DNA of 64,000 nt from Thermodesulfatator indicus DSM 15286 (GCF_000217795.1 NC_015681.1:2258225-2322224), one strand, 5' to 3'; positions 29,325-39,603 are shown, counted from the stretch's first letter. A program made the numbers and translations. Notes: generated by a model not told the origin, from the sequence alone.

Positions 29325-29325
<1 letters not shown>
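28645..29325 (-). CDS. queC: 7-cyano-7-deazaguanine synthase
   Basis: QueC makes preQ0 from 7-carboxy-7-deazaguanine with ATP and ammonia, on the way to queuosine. It has the PP-loop LLSGGLDSCVAAA near the N-terminus and the zinc-binding CxxxxxxxxCxxCxxC at the end (CYQREDKACGRCESC). The ATG at 29325 (MTKPIAICLLSGG) overlaps the ahcY stop (TAATG), which decides the start; 226 residues is normal. No other queuosine gene is in the window. Confidence 0.94.
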
Positions 29326-30593
<1,268 letters not shown>

Positions 30594-31751
30594 TTATAGC
30601 CCTGCTAGCTCTTTTATTTTTTCCACCATATCAAGACGTTCCCAAGTAAATTCAGGCTCAGGACGCCCAAAATGACCGTAAGCCGCTGTCTTACGAAAAA
30701 TAGGCCGGCGCATATCAAGGTATTCAATCATGTGGCGTGGCCTAAAATCAAAAAGCTCCTTGATAATCTCTACAATTCGTTCCACAGGGATATTGTTAGT
30801 CCCATAGGTATTAACATTGATGGCCAAAGGTTCAGGAACACCGATAGCATAAGCCACTTGCACCTCAAGTTCTCTGGCCACACCTGCAGCTACCATATTT
30901 TTGGCCACATAACGGGCGTAATAAGAAGGTGTGCGATCAACCTTGGTTGGGTCCTTGCCTGAAAAAGCGCCACCCCCGTGATGCCCCCGGCCACCGTAAG
31001 TATCAACAATTATCTTTCGCCCGGTCATACCGCAGTCAGCCAGAGGACCTCCAATAACAAAACGGCCGGTGGTATTTACGAGAAACTTTGTTTCGTCAGT
31101 GAGAAATTCCGGGGCAATAACCTTTTTGATGACTTCTTCAATAATAGCTTCGCGCAGTTCTTTGTATTCCACCCAGGGCTCATGCTGGGCCGCCACTACC
31201 ACAGTGTGTATGGTTTTAGGACGGCGGTCTTCATAAGCCACTGTTACCTGGGTCTTCCCGTCAGGGCGCAGGAAGGGAAGAACTCCTTTCTTTCTCACTT
31301 CGGCAAGCCGCATGGCCAAGCGATGGGCGTACCAGATGGGCATAGGCATGTAATCAGGGGTTTCGTCACAGGCGTAACCAAACATAAGCCCCTGGTCCCC
31401 GGCGCCTATTTCTTCACCTCTTTCAACGCCCATGGCAATATCTGGACTCTGGCGGTCAACACTGGTAAGAACAGCGCAGGTCTGCCAGTCAAAACCAAGG
31501 TCTGAGTGGTTATAGCCGATCTCTTTGACTACACCACGAGCAATTTTGGCGTAATCTACTCTGGCCTCAGTAGTTATCTCACCGGCGATGAGAATCATGC
31601 CGGTGTTGACCATAGTTTCACACGCCACACGGGCATAAGGATCCCTTTCAATAATGGCGTCCAAAATGGCGTCTGAGATCTGGTCAGCCACTTTGTCAGG
31701 GTGGCCTTCGGTTACTGACTCAGAAGTAAAAAGAAAATTAGACATGCTCAT
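30594..31751 (-). CDS. metK: S-adenosylmethionine synthetase
   Basis: MetK makes SAM from methionine and ATP. Family signatures are clear: [20 protein letters not shown] (residues 7-26), [15 protein letters not shown], and [16 protein letters not shown] (P-loop-like). Length 385 is normal. It sits 15 bases after an MBL-fold gene and 6 bases before ahcY. No SAM riboswitch is seen upstream. Confidence 0.97.
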   Translation of the reverse strand: MSMSNFLFTSESVTEGHPDKVADQISDAILDAIIERDPYARVACETMVNTGMILIAGEITTEARVDYAKIARGVVKEIGYNHSDLGFDWQTCAVLTSVDRQSPDIAMGVERGEEIGAGDQGLMFGYACDETPDYMPMPIWYAHRLAMRLAEVRKKGVLPFLRPDGKTQVTVAYEDRRPKTIHTVVVAAQHEPWVEYKELREAIIEEVIKKVIAPEFLTDETKFLVNTTGRFVIGGPLADCGMTGRKIIVDTYGGRGHHGGGAFSGKDPTKVDRTPSYYARYVAKNMVAAGVARELEVQVAYAIGVPEPLAINVNTYGTNNIPVERIVEIIKELFDFRPRHMIEYLDMRRPIFRKTAAYGHFGRPEPEFTWERLDMVEKIKELAGL

Positions 31752-31766
31752 AGAGACTTCCTCCCT

Positions 31767-32654
31767 TTAACTGGTTTCAAAGTTTAAAATTTTATTTTTA
31801 AGCGTTTTATAGCGATGTTTTCGTTCGGCTTCAAGAAGTAAAACCGGTTTATTCATAAATTTTGCCCCACATATTACTTTTGTTCCTGTACATTTCCCTG
31901 CATCATAAATCTCTTTGGCCCAGTCCTTCCAGTTAAGGTCTCGCACAAGATGGTGGTCCATTATCAAATGTGTGGGCCGCAGATCTCTTACCAAGGAAAT
32001 CAGGTTTTGACGAGCTAATTTACACTCTTGAAGGCCAAACCGTGGACCAAGATAAGTAGCCGGACCGTCAATAAAGAGAACCTCAGGTGATGTCTTATAA
32101 AAAAAGGAAAGGGCCTCTTTTTGGACAGGCCCAGAAACATCTGAAGAATGTAGAAAACTTCCTGTTGGCGATTTTATATAAACAGCCACCACCGCCCCAA
32201 AACGTTTATCAGGGCCATGGTTAAGTGGACCTGAGATAGCTACTTTCGTAGTTCCAAGCCATAGTTCTTTTTCTTCAGCTACTTCAAAAAAGCAACCTGC
32301 TGAAGAAAGCCTTTTAATAAATTCTTTGGCCCTTTTCGCCTGATTACGATTAATGTTTTTCTCAGGATCTTTTATTAACAAACGTTTACCTTTAAATAAG
32401 CCTGCCCACTCAGGGTCATAGTGGTCATAATGGTAATGAGTGATGATTATAACATCGGCCTCTTTTATTTTTTCTTTAATTTCGGCCTTAATGGTATGAA
32501 GTCTTTCCCATTCCAGTTTGTCAGGAGGAAGTCCGTATCTTTTAGGACCAAGGGCTGCACCGGGATCAATCAGAATAGAGACATCTTGAGTGCGCACCAA
32601 AGTGGCCATTGACCTTACACCGAGGCTTTCTGAAGCTAGAATCTGGATGGTCAT
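31767..32654 (-). CDS. Metallo-beta-lactamase-fold hydrolase (UPF0282-like)
   Basis: This 295-residue protein has the MBL metal motif THYHYDHYDPEW (residues about 75-86), plus GPLNHGPDKRFG, FLHSSDVSGP and DHHLVRD as further metal ligands. It resembles the archaeal UPF0282 family, whose substrate is unknown. The start ATG is at 32654 with only a weak ribosome site. It lies 18 bases after the tRNA-Glu gene on the same strand, so the tRNA promoter may drive it and the following metK and ahcY. Confidence 0.8.
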   Translation of the reverse strand: MTIQILASESLGVRSMATLVRTQDVSILIDPGAALGPKRYGLPPDKLEWERLHTIKAEIKEKIKEADVIIITHYHYDHYDPEWAGLFKGKRLLIKDPEKNINRNQAKRAKEFIKRLSSAGCFFEVAEEKELWLGTTKVAISGPLNHGPDKRFGAVVAVYIKSPTGSFLHSSDVSGPVQKEALSFFYKTSPEVLFIDGPATYLGPRFGLQECKLARQNLISLVRDLRPTHLIMDHHLVRDLNWKDWAKEIYDAGKCTGTKVICGAKFMNKPVLLLEAERKHRYKTLKNKILNFETS

Positions 32655-32672
32655 AGTTAAGGAAGGAAAATT

Positions 32673-32750
32673 TGGCGTCCCCGAGGGGATTTGAACCCCT
32701 GTTGCCGGCGTGAAAGGCCGGTGTCCTGGACCTGGCTAGACGACGGGGAC
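32673..32750 (-). tRNA. tRNA-Glu (UUC)
   Basis: The minus strand begins GTCCCCGTCGTCTAG and ends GGGGACGCCA; the CCA end is encoded. The anticodon loop CTTTCAC has anticodon TTC. The T-arm is AGGGGTTCAAATCCCCT. A good cloverleaf of 78 bases including CCA. Confidence 0.95.
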
Positions 32751-32774
32751 ACCGTATTTAATTTTAAAAATCAC

Positions 32775-32850
32775 TGGTGGGTCGGGCAGGACTCGAACCT
32801 GCGACTCTCGGCTTAAAAGGCCGATACTCTACCAACTGAGTTACCGACCC
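32775..32850 (-). tRNA. tRNA-Lys (UUU)
   Basis: The minus strand begins GGGTCGGTAACTCAG, has the anticodon loop CTTTTAA with anticodon TTT and T-arm GCAGGTTCGAGTCCTGC, and ends CGACCCACCA with the CCA encoded. 76 bases. First gene of the tRNA pair, just after the promoter. Confidence 0.96.
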
Positions 32851-32864
32851 ATCCAGCGCAGGTT

Positions 32865-32893
32865 AAAATAACGACAAACAATATCCCTGTCAA
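32865..32893 (-). promoter_or_regulatory. Sigma-70 promoter of the tRNA-Lys/tRNA-Glu unit
   Basis: Minus strand TTGACA (32888-32893), exactly 17 bases, TATTTT (32865-32870), ending 14 bases before tRNA-Lys. This is the best -35/-10 match in the window. Confidence 0.75.
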
Positions 32894-33054
32894 CCCCCTT
32901 TTTATCACTTGGCCAAATTCAACCAGGACGAATAAATTTTTGCCTGTCCCTAGTTTTTCTGCATATATGCCTAGGCGTTAAAGCGTTTATGGGTTTCAGG
33001 ATATAAGGAGAGGTATGTTCGGGTTTGTCTCCCTAGGAAATAGCCATTTTCAAA

Positions 33055-33088
33055 AATCTAGATTCTCGCTTAAACGGGAATTTAGATT
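33055..33088. repeat. Hairpin repeat (GATTC..TTAAAC..GGAAT type), copy 1
   Basis: A palindrome: AATCTA (33055-33060) pairs with TAGATT (33083-33088), and inside it ATTC pairs with GAAT around a CTTAAA loop. The core is shared with 54711-54744. Confidence 0.5.
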
Positions 33089-33151
33089 AAAACCTTGAAG
33101 AAAAAAACAGAACGTATTATCGAAATAAACAAAGAGTTTGAAAAACTAAGA

Positions 33152-33496
33152 TGAGACCTTTGCAAATGCTATATTTAGAGACTGCTTCGCTTCGCTCACA
33201 GTGACAAGCGGGAAAGGACTCGCAGTGACTAAATGGTAGATGGCCGGTGGTAGATGGCCGATGCTGGAAGGGACTGCTTCGCCTATCCAGAGCGCCAGCG
33301 AAGGGATCTCACTACGGCTCCTCGCAGTGACAAATAGTAAGGGATCGCAGTGGCTACGGGGCAGTCATTGCGAGGCACGCCCCTCTATCTCGTCTTGCGA
33401 GCCATCTTGCGAGCCACGAAGTGACGAAGCAATCTCGCGGGGCACCTGGCGCCATGGCTATCTACTCTCAGTTTTTCGAATTTTGTAAAGGTCTCT
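33152..33496. repeat. Dispersed repeat element (family copy B)
   Basis: It begins TGAGACCTTTGCAAATG (33152) and ends TTTTGTAAAGGTCTCT (33496), imperfect inverted ends of the kind seen at 21223-21311. The inside is a mosaic of short units such as GACTGCTTCGC, CGCAGTGACA, GTCATTGCGAGG and a repeated GGTAGATGGCCG, shared with copies C and D. A weak 82-codon frame inside it has no protein-like features. Confidence 0.65.
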
Positions 33497-33511
33497 AGGA
33501 TTTATCTGCTT

Positions 33512-34459
33512 ATGTCGTTTGTTCGCTTTTACGGAATATTTGCATGTCTTTTGCTGATAATTAGTGAAGTATTGCTTTTTAGTGGCAACCAATTTGTAGG
33601 TGTTTGGTTCTATGCCTTTGCCTGGTGGCCTTATATCTTTTTTGTGGACTGGCTGATTAAAAGAAAAACCGGAAGTTCCCTGATTATTGATCGTACTCGT
33701 GAATTTCTAGCCTTAATTCCCTGGTCTGTCTTTATTTGGCTAATTTTTGAATGGTTTAACCTTTATTTAAAAAACTGGCATTATATAAACATTATTCCTG
33801 AAATTTCCTGGCGCTGGTTGGGTTATTTCATCTGCTACGGCACAGTTTTGCCTGGACTTTTTGAAACCTATGAACTTATTCTCGCCTATGGACTAATAAA
33901 AAAAGGAAAAGTTCCGCCCTTAAAAGACGCAAGGTTAGCTTATCCCTGGTTCATGCTTTTGGGTATCCTTTTCCTGATATTGCCCGTAGCCTACCCACTT
34001 TACTTTTTTCCTCTAGTTTGGGGAAGTTTTATTTTCTTGCTTGAACCTATAAATCATGCTTTAGGAGCACCCTCTCTTTTACGAGAGTGGGAAAAAGGGT
34101 CCTTTCAAAAATTTTACTCTTTACTGCTTTCGGGTCTAATTTGTGGTTTTCTCTGGGAATTCTGGAACTTTTGGGCCGTAAGCAAGTGGGTTTATACCGT
34201 ACCATTTGTAGGAGAAGTGAAGCTTTTTGAGATGCCTGTTTTAGGATTTCTCGGATTTCTACCTTTTACCGTTGAATGTTATGTTATGATGAACTTCATA
34301 AATATTTTTCGTGGGGGAAAAACCTGGGAACAAAACGCCCCACAGCCAGAAATTTCTTTCAAAGTGCCTTTTTTGATATGGCTTATCATCCATCTAGCTT
34401 TTTACAGCTTTATCTTTCATCAGATTGACCTTCATACAGTAAAGACTTTTTTACCTTAA
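33512..34459 (+). CDS. Polytopic membrane protein of unknown function
   Basis: I do not recognise this 315-residue protein with certainty. It is very hydrophobic with about eight predicted membrane spans and unusually rich in Trp and Phe. Conserved-looking patches are WLIFEWFNLYLKNWHYI, CGFLWEFWNFWAVSKWVYT and FEMPVLGFLGFLPFTVECY. The repeated W-E-F/W-N and acidic residues within membrane segments hint at an enzyme acting on a lipid or isoprenoid, but this is a guess. The ATG at 33512 has no strong ribosome site, and the gene begins 16 bases after a repeat element. No operon partner. Confidence 0.7.
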   Translation: MSFVRFYGIFACLLLIISEVLLFSGNQFVGVWFYAFAWWPYIFFVDWLIKRKTGSSLIIDRTREFLALIPWSVFIWLIFEWFNLYLKNWHYINIIPEISWRWLGYFICYGTVLPGLFETYELILAYGLIKKGKVPPLKDARLAYPWFMLLGILFLILPVAYPLYFFPLVWGSFIFLLEPINHALGAPSLLREWEKGSFQKFYSLLLSGLICGFLWEFWNFWAVSKWVYTVPFVGEVKLFEMPVLGFLGFLPFTVECYVMMNFINIFRGGKTWEQNAPQPEISFKVPFLIWLIIHLAFYSFIFHQIDLHTVKTFLP

Positions 34460-34559
34460 AAAGCTTGATTTGTCTAGAAATACTCTTAAATGAAGATAAG
34501 GCCTAGCTCCTCCATTATTATTTGTCATGTAAAAAACTTGGATTAATATCAAAGGTCTA

Positions 34560-35576
34560 ATGAAAATACTGGCTATTGAAACTTCATGTGACGAAACAGC
34601 CTGTGCCATTTTAAAAGACGGCGAAAAGATTCTTACCAATCTGGTGGCCTCGCAGGAAGAACTCCATCGCCGCTACGGTGGTATTGTTCCTGAACTTGCC
34701 TCGCGTAAACATATGGAAGTCATTCTACCCCTCACGCAAGAGGCCCTGGAAAGGGCCAATCTTGGCCTTGAAGAAATAGACGCCGTTTGTGTAACAAACG
34801 GCCCGGGGCTAATTGGTTCTCTGGTGATAGGGGTCTCTTTTGCCAAGGCCCTGGCTTATGGTCGAAAAATCCCGCTAATAGCCTGTGACCACATAAACGC
34901 CCACATACTGGCCGTATTTCTTGAAAAAGAAAAACCGCCTTTTCCTTTTGTGGCCCTGGTGGTTTCAGGAGGGCACACGGCCCTTTTCTGGGTTAAGGAC
35001 TATCTTGAGTTTTATCTTCTTGGGCAAACACGAGACGACGCTGCGGGTGAGGCCTTTGACAAAGTAGCCAAGCTTCTAGGCCTCGGATATCCTGGCGGGC
35101 GTATCATAAGCCGCCTGGCTGAAGAAGGAAACCCTGACCTAATTCCCCTGCCCCGCCCCATGCTTGATAAGCCAGGTTTTGACTTCAGTTTTTCAGGGCT
35201 TAAGACCGCCGTAGTAAATTACGTAAATGACTTAAAACTTAAGGGTTTAAGCGTTCCTATACATGACCTCTGTGCCGCCTTTGAAAAGGCTGTGGTAGAA
35301 GTGCTTAAAGAAAAGGCCGTAGCGGCTCTTTTAGCTACCAATTGCCAGCATTTAGTGCTTGCCGGCGGAGTAGCCGCCAACAAACGCTTGCGGGAGACCC
35401 TCAAACACGAAGCCCAGAAAAGGAATTTTAAACTTTACCTGCCAAGCCCTGAGTTTTGCACGGATAACGCGGCTATGATAGCAGTTTGTGGTTATCATAA
35501 ATACTTACGGGGAGAATTTGCCTCCCTTGACCTTGACGTCTATGCCCGAGCCAACTTTAAAAAACTCTCCCTCTAA
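34560..35576 (+). CDS. tsaD: tRNA N6-adenosine threonylcarbamoyltransferase
   Basis: TsaD makes the t6A modification next to the anticodon of ANN-decoding tRNAs, with TsaB, TsaE and TsaC (not in the window). Motifs: ILAIETSCDETACAI at the N-terminus, metal ligands in PELASRKHMEVILP and DHINAHILA, VVSGGHTALFWV, GEAFDKVAKLLGL and LVLAGGVAANKRLRE. The length of 338 is normal. It overlaps rsmA by 35 bases, so the two are coupled. Confidence 0.97.
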   Translation: MKILAIETSCDETACAILKDGEKILTNLVASQEELHRRYGGIVPELASRKHMEVILPLTQEALERANLGLEEIDAVCVTNGPGLIGSLVIGVSFAKALAYGRKIPLIACDHINAHILAVFLEKEKPPFPFVALVVSGGHTALFWVKDYLEFYLLGQTRDDAAGEAFDKVAKLLGLGYPGGRIISRLAEEGNPDLIPLPRPMLDKPGFDFSFSGLKTAVVNYVNDLKLKGLSVPIHDLCAAFEKAVVEVLKEKAVAALLATNCQHLVLAGGVAANKRLRETLKHEAQKRNFKLYLPSPEFCTDNAAMIAVCGYHKYLRGEFASLDLDVYARANFKKLSL

Positions 35577-36402
35577 AATCCCCTTGGCCAGAGAGCTTTT
35601 AAGGCGCTACGAACTAAAGGCCAAAAAAAGCCTGGGGCAAAATTTCCTGGCTGACCCTAAAATAGCCGAAAAAATTGTCTCCCTGAGCGAATTGCCTTCG
35701 GGGAAAACTGTAGTTGAACTGGGCGTTGGCCTTGGCACCCTTACCTACGCTCTCGCAAAAGTAGCCAAAAGGGTAATAGGCTTTGAGCTTGACCAAAATC
35801 TTATAGAAATCCTTGAAAAAGAACGATTTCTACCGCCAAATGTGGAAATAAGACACGGCGATATTTTAAAACTTGACTATCAGGCTCTAGCCGAAGAGAT
35901 AGGCGAAAAACTTATTATTTTTGGCAACCTGCCGTACTATCTTTCCAGCCGCCTCTTGTGGAATCTGATTCAGGAAAGAAAAGATATTGACTTCTGTGTT
36001 TTCATGTTCCAGAAAGAAGTGGCTGAAAGGCTTATGGCCAGGCCAGGCACCAAGGACTACGGCCCGCTGAGCGTCCTTCTGGCTCTAACCGCCAAAGTGA
36101 AAAAACTAATGGAACTTTCGCCAGGGTGCTTTTACCCCCCTCCCGAAGTGCGTTCAAGCCTTATAAAAATCAAATTTATAAATAATTCTCTGCCCAATGA
36201 AAAAGAATTGCTTAAAGTCCTTAAAGCCTCTTTTGCAAGCCGTCGCAAAAAACTCGTGACTAATTTAAAGGCCCTTGGTTTGAGCAAAGAAGAAGCCCGA
36301 AACCTGTTAGAAGAAATAAATGTTTCTTCAAACGCCAGGGCCGAAGAATTATCACCTGAAAAATTCCTGGCCCTGGCGGAGAAGCTATCTAGAGACGAAT
36401 AA
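35542..36402 (+). CDS. rsmA: 16S rRNA (A1518/A1519-N6) dimethyltransferase
   Basis: RsmA/KsgA dimethylates two adenines in the 3' hairpin of 16S rRNA. Motifs seen: KKSLGQNFLADPKIAEKIV, VVELGVGLGTLTYALAK (SAM site), HGDILKLD and the catalytic FGNLPYYLSSRLLW. I choose ATG 35542, giving 286 residues; the frame is open further upstream, but that would lie deeper in tsaD. The 3' end overlaps the convergent amidotransferase gene by 14 bases. Confidence 0.95.
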   Translation: MPEPTLKNSPSKIPLARELLRRYELKAKKSLGQNFLADPKIAEKIVSLSELPSGKTVVELGVGLGTLTYALAKVAKRVIGFELDQNLIEILEKERFLPPNVEIRHGDILKLDYQALAEEIGEKLIIFGNLPYYLSSRLLWNLIQERKDIDFCVFMFQKEVAERLMARPGTKDYGPLSVLLALTAKVKKLMELSPGCFYPPPEVRSSLIKIKFINNSLPNEKELLKVLKASFASRRKKLVTNLKALGLSKEEARNLLEEINVSSNARAEELSPEKFLALAEKLSRDE

Positions 36403-37099
36403 AACGGTCTAAAAGCTTAAAAAGCAACTCGTGGCAAAATTCATAAAGTTCTGGCTGGCCTTTTATGGTGTCAGGGTCCTGGACATAAGGTCCCCCGGGT
36501 TCGAGGTCTTCGGCACTATTTTCTAAAAGTCCAGCTACTAGATCAGGGGTTACTTCCAGATGAAACTGTAAGGCCAAAATGCGATCTTCGTAAAGAAAGG
36601 CCTGATTTTCACAGGCCTCAGAGCGGGCCAAGTGAATGGCTTCTGGCGGTAGAGAAAAAGTCTCTCCATGCCAGTGAAAAACTTCAAGAGAATGCGGCCA
36701 ATCCCTAAAAAGCCTGAGCCCCTTTGCTTCCGGAGTAAGCTCTACTGGAAACCAGCCAATCTCCTTGTAGTGATTGGGATAAACTTCAGCCCCTAAGGCC
36801 TCGGCCAGGAGTTGGGCTCCCAAGCAAATGCCAAGAATTTTTATTCTTTCTTCATCTTCACCAATAATGTTGCGTAAAAAGGCTTTCTCTTCTGAGAGCC
36901 ATTGAAATTGGTCTTCATCGTGCACACTCATGGGCCCGCCCATGAGAACCAGGAAGTCAAAATCAAGGGCCGAAGGGAAAGGTTCATCTAAGAAAACTTT
37001 AGTGTGAGTTATTTCAAAACTCCGACTATGGGCCCAATCAAGGATTACCCCTGGCGTTTCAAAAGGTACGTGTTGTATGTAATGAAGACGTTTTTTCAT
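36389..37099 (-). CDS. Class I glutamine amidotransferase (GuaA-like, stand-alone)
   Basis: This 236-residue protein has the catalytic triad of class I amidotransferases: Cys92 in ILGICLGAQLL, and His180 and Glu182 in LQFHLEV. It lacks any synthetase domain. Such stand-alone proteins (COG0518 group) are often named GMP synthase-like, but their substrates are mostly unknown and some cleave gamma-glutamyl compounds. It is eight bases downstream of the DAHP synthase gene in the same direction. No acceptor enzyme is obvious nearby. Confidence 0.85.
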   Translation of the reverse strand: MKKRLHYIQHVPFETPGVILDWAHSRSFEITHTKVFLDEPFPSALDFDFLVLMGGPMSVHDEDQFQWLSEEKAFLRNIIGEDEERIKILGICLGAQLLAEALGAEVYPNHYKEIGWFPVELTPEAKGLRLFRDWPHSLEVFHWHGETFSLPPEAIHLARSEACENQAFLYEDRILALQFHLEVTPDLVAGLLENSAEDLEPGGPYVQDPDTIKGQPELYEFCHELLFKLLDRFIRL

Positions 37100-37107
37100 T
37101 TCTTCTC

Positions 37108-38253
37108 CTATAAACTGGCTACTTTAGGCGCCATGTTTTGTAAAGCATAACGATTAGCCAAATCTTTTCTTTGCAAATATGCCTCACGGACGATGTTCAT
37201 GTCTTCAATAAAATGAGGAAGTTCTTCAAGGGTCAAGGCCTGTGGACCATCACATAGGGCCTTTTCCGGACGAGGATGGAATTCCACAAGAATCATATTG
37301 GCCCCGGCTATTACTCCTTGAGCCGCCGCGTGAAAGATTTCCTGAATACCATCCGGGCCAAAGTACCGTCTTCCAACAGAGTGAGTAGGATCAACACAAA
37401 CAGGCAATCGTGTTTGACTCTTTATTACTGGCACATGAGCGAAATCTACCAGGTTACGATGAGGATCTCCAAGATTGGTTTTTACTCCTCGCAAACAGAA
37501 TATAATGTTTCGGTTGCCTTCGCTGGCAATGTATTCGCAGGCGTTAAGACTTTCTTCAATGGTGATTCCCATACCCCTTTTGTAAAGGACCGGGAATTCA
37601 GTCTGGCTGCCTACGGCTTTCAGCAACTCAAAATTCTGGGCATTACGGGTACCAATCTGAAGCATAATACCAGTGGGACGCCCTGCTCTTTCCCATTCTT
37701 CAAAGATTTCGTCTATGTGAGATTCCTTACATACCTCCATAGCAATACAACGAATTCCGTATTTACCGGCTAACTCAAAGAGCCAGGGAAGACATTTACG
37801 CCCGTGGCCCTGGAAGGAATAAGGATTGGTGCGAGGCTTATAAACTCCCATGCGGGCCGTTTCAAGGCCTACTTCCTTCATAGCGGCAAACATCATTTCC
37901 ACATGCTCAGGGGTGTCCACCGCACAGAGCCCGGCAAAAATATGAAAGGTATCCTGGCTGAAATAAAGCCCATTGTATTTAAAACCGATTCCCTCTTGGT
38001 CCATCGTATGGCGGCCTATCAAGCGATATTTCCTGGAAACTCTCACTACTTTTTCTACTCCAGGTAAATGGGCAATTTCTTCGTCAGGAATTTTAGAAGT
38101 ATCCCCAATTACATAAATTTCTATAACTTTGCGCTCCTCTCCGGTAACACCTGAAATGCGCGTGGTTATACCCTGATAATAATGAAGAGTCTCCAAAATA
38201 CGCTGAACTTCAGGACCAGCAGGATCTATATCCGGCTTCAAAATAACTATCAT
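37108..38253 (-). CDS. aroF: 3-deoxy-7-phosphoheptulonate (DAHP) synthase, class I-beta
   Basis: The first enzyme of the shikimate pathway, joining PEP and erythrose-4-phosphate. The protein is 381 residues long. The first 75 form a ferredoxin-like regulatory domain as in the Thermotoga enzyme, which gives tyrosine or phenylalanine feedback control. The TIM barrel has RMGVYKPRTNPYSFQGHG, LYKRGMGITIEESLNACEYI, CLRGVKTN, VCVDPTHSVGRR and LVEFHPRPEKALCDGPQ. A 24-residue C-terminal tail is unremarkable. It is followed closely by the amidotransferase gene. Confidence 0.93.
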   Translation of the reverse strand: MIVILKPDIDPAGPEVQRILETLHYYQGITTRISGVTGEERKVIEIYVIGDTSKIPDEEIAHLPGVEKVVRVSRKYRLIGRHTMDQEGIGFKYNGLYFSQDTFHIFAGLCAVDTPEHVEMMFAAMKEVGLETARMGVYKPRTNPYSFQGHGRKCLPWLFELAGKYGIRCIAMEVCKESHIDEIFEEWERAGRPTGIMLQIGTRNAQNFELLKAVGSQTEFPVLYKRGMGITIEESLNACEYIASEGNRNIIFCLRGVKTNLGDPHRNLVDFAHVPVIKSQTRLPVCVDPTHSVGRRYFGPDGIQEIFHAAAQGVIAGANMILVEFHPRPEKALCDGPQALTLEELPHFIEDMNIVREAYLQRKDLANRYALQNMAPKVASL

Positions 38254-38323
38254 ATTGACACCCCTTTAAAAAATTGTTTTGTTAAAAACTAATTTTAAAA
38301 CCCTAAATCCATAAATTGCAAAT

Positions 38324-38965
38324 ATGTTAGCTTTTATTTTACATCTCCTAGGTGCTTTTTTGGCCATTATGAATCCCATTGGCAATGTACCCATATTTGT
38401 TAGCCTGGTAGAAGAATTTAACGAAAAAGTCAGAATGAAAGTAGCCCAAAAGGCCACCTTCTGGGCCTTTGTAATCGGTTCTTTGTTTATCTGGGCAGGT
38501 AACTTTATCTTTCACTTTTTTGGAATTACACTCCCCGCCTTTAGAATTGCCGGAGGCATCCTGGTTTTTTTGATAGCTTATAATCTTTTGCGCGGAAAAA
38601 CTTCACGCCAGCATCATCCAGGCGAAGAAGAACACGAAGAAGCCGATCCTGACTCTATTGCTATTACCCCTTTAGCCACTCCCATTCTTACCGGGCCAGG
38701 CACTATTGCCACGGCCATGTCCTTTGCCGCCCAAAGGGCAAACATTTACGAACTGATAATCATAGAAGCCGTTTTTGGCTTTGTATGCTTGCTCACTTAT
38801 TTCTGTTTTGTTTATGGAGAAACTATCTCTTCAAAACTTGGGAAAACCAAGATCGGCGTCATTACCCGGCTTATGGGCTTAATTCTCGCGGTTATTGCCG
38901 TGCAAATGGGTATAGAGGGTATAAAAGAGGCCTTTTATCTGGCCAGCGGTATTACCTCAAAGTGA
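38324..38965 (+). CDS. MarC family integral membrane protein
   Basis: A 213-residue MarC/UPF0056 protein with about six membrane spans. The typical N-terminus LGAFLAIMNPIGNVPIFVSL (residues 9-28), ITLPAFRIAGG-like ITLPAFRIAGGILVFLIAYN and TPLATPILTGPGTIATAM are clear. The loop with HHPGEEEHEEADPD is the usual charged segment. The function of the family is unsettled. Its 3' end overlaps the convergent MoeB-like gene by 31 bases. Confidence 0.88.
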   Translation: MLAFILHLLGAFLAIMNPIGNVPIFVSLVEEFNEKVRMKVAQKATFWAFVIGSLFIWAGNFIFHFFGITLPAFRIAGGILVFLIAYNLLRGKTSRQHHPGEEEHEEADPDSIAITPLATPILTGPGTIATAMSFAAQRANIYELIIIEAVFGFVCLLTYFCFVYGETISSKLGKTKIGVITRLMGLILAVIAVQMGIEGIKEAFYLASGITSK

Positions 38966-39603
38966 TAGGTTAAAAGGTCAACCAGCAAAAGTTTTCCCAC
39001 TAGATTATCTTCGCGGCCACAAATGATTTTTACCACTTCAAAGGCCTGGATACCACCAAGCACCGCACAAATAGAAAAAAAGGCCGCGGGTTCCTCTGGA
39101 GCCGCTCCGGCAAATACGTCTTTAAATTTAGGGGAGCTGCCTGGAAGAAAGCTAGTTACTTGCCCAAAGGCCCCTGAAAGGCCAGCGTGAACCAGAAATT
39201 TCCTCTTGGCCTCACACATATCAGCCAGAATAAAACGGCTCTCCCAGTTGTCCAAGGCATCCACAACCCCGGCTACTTTATTAGGTATGTCAAATTTTTT
39301 TTCAATACGCTGTACCCAGGCCTCTATCCAAACATCATCTCTGATAGCCAAAAGGCGCTCTCTGGCCATTTTAGCTTTGAATTCTCCAATATCTTTTGCC
39401 GTGTAGAGCACCTGACGGTTCAAATCCGTAGGCGAAACGCGGTCATCATCAACCAAAATAAGCCCACCAATACCCAGGCGTACTAAACCCTCGGCCACCA
39501 CTGTACCCAGGCCCCCAACCCCGGCAATCATAACGGTAGAAGCTCTGAGACGAGCCATATCTTCGGGAGAAAAAATGGCCTTCTGGCGATCAAAGATGTT
39601 CAT
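38935..39603 (-). CDS. ThiF/MoeB/HesA-family adenylyltransferase
   Basis: This 222-residue E1-like enzyme has the nucleotide motif MIAGVGGLGTVVAEGLVRLG (residues about 25-44), the DDDRVSPTDLNRQVLY arginine motif and VDALDNWESRF. It activates the C-terminal glycine of a small sulfur carrier as an acyl-adenylate. The zinc CxxC pairs of full-length MoeB and ThiF are absent, as in HesA forms. Its substrate is surely the MoaD-like protein encoded four bases upstream (overlapping stop and start). Use in molybdopterin, thiamine or another sulfur transfer cannot be settled, though NapA in this window needs a molybdopterin cofactor. Confidence 0.88.
   Translation of the reverse strand: MNIFDRQKAIFSPEDMARLRASTVMIAGVGGLGTVVAEGLVRLGIGGLILVDDDRVSPTDLNRQVLYTAKDIGEFKAKMARERLLAIRDDVWIEAWVQRIEKKFDIPNKVAGVVDALDNWESRFILADMCEAKRKFLVHAGLSGAFGQVTSFLPGSSPKFKDVFAGAAPEEPAAFFSICAVLGGIQAFEVVKIICGREDNLVGKLLLVDLLTYHFEVIPLAR

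Larger units (their letters stand above)
32851..33511. other. Intergenic region with repeats between tRNA-Lys and a membrane protein gene
   Basis: This 661-base gap has the tRNA promoter (32865-32893), a hairpin repeat (33055-33088) and a 345-base repeat element (33152-33496) which ends 16 bases before the next gene. A 27-codon frame at 33016-33099 has a ribosome-like site (AAGGAGAGGT) but lies over the hairpin repeat, and I do not call it. No other gene is seen. Confidence 0.6.

Noticed and set aside
30978..31505. 175-codon plus-strand frame opposite metK
   Set aside because: Shadow frame of metK, which is unmistakable on the minus strand.
30594..32654. SAM riboswitch for metK
   Set aside because: The gaps before metK (15 bases) and the MBL gene (18 bases) are too short for one.
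33240..33488. 82-codon open frame on the plus strand
   Set aside because: It lies wholly in repeat copy B, has no ribosome site, and its sequence is built from repeat units.
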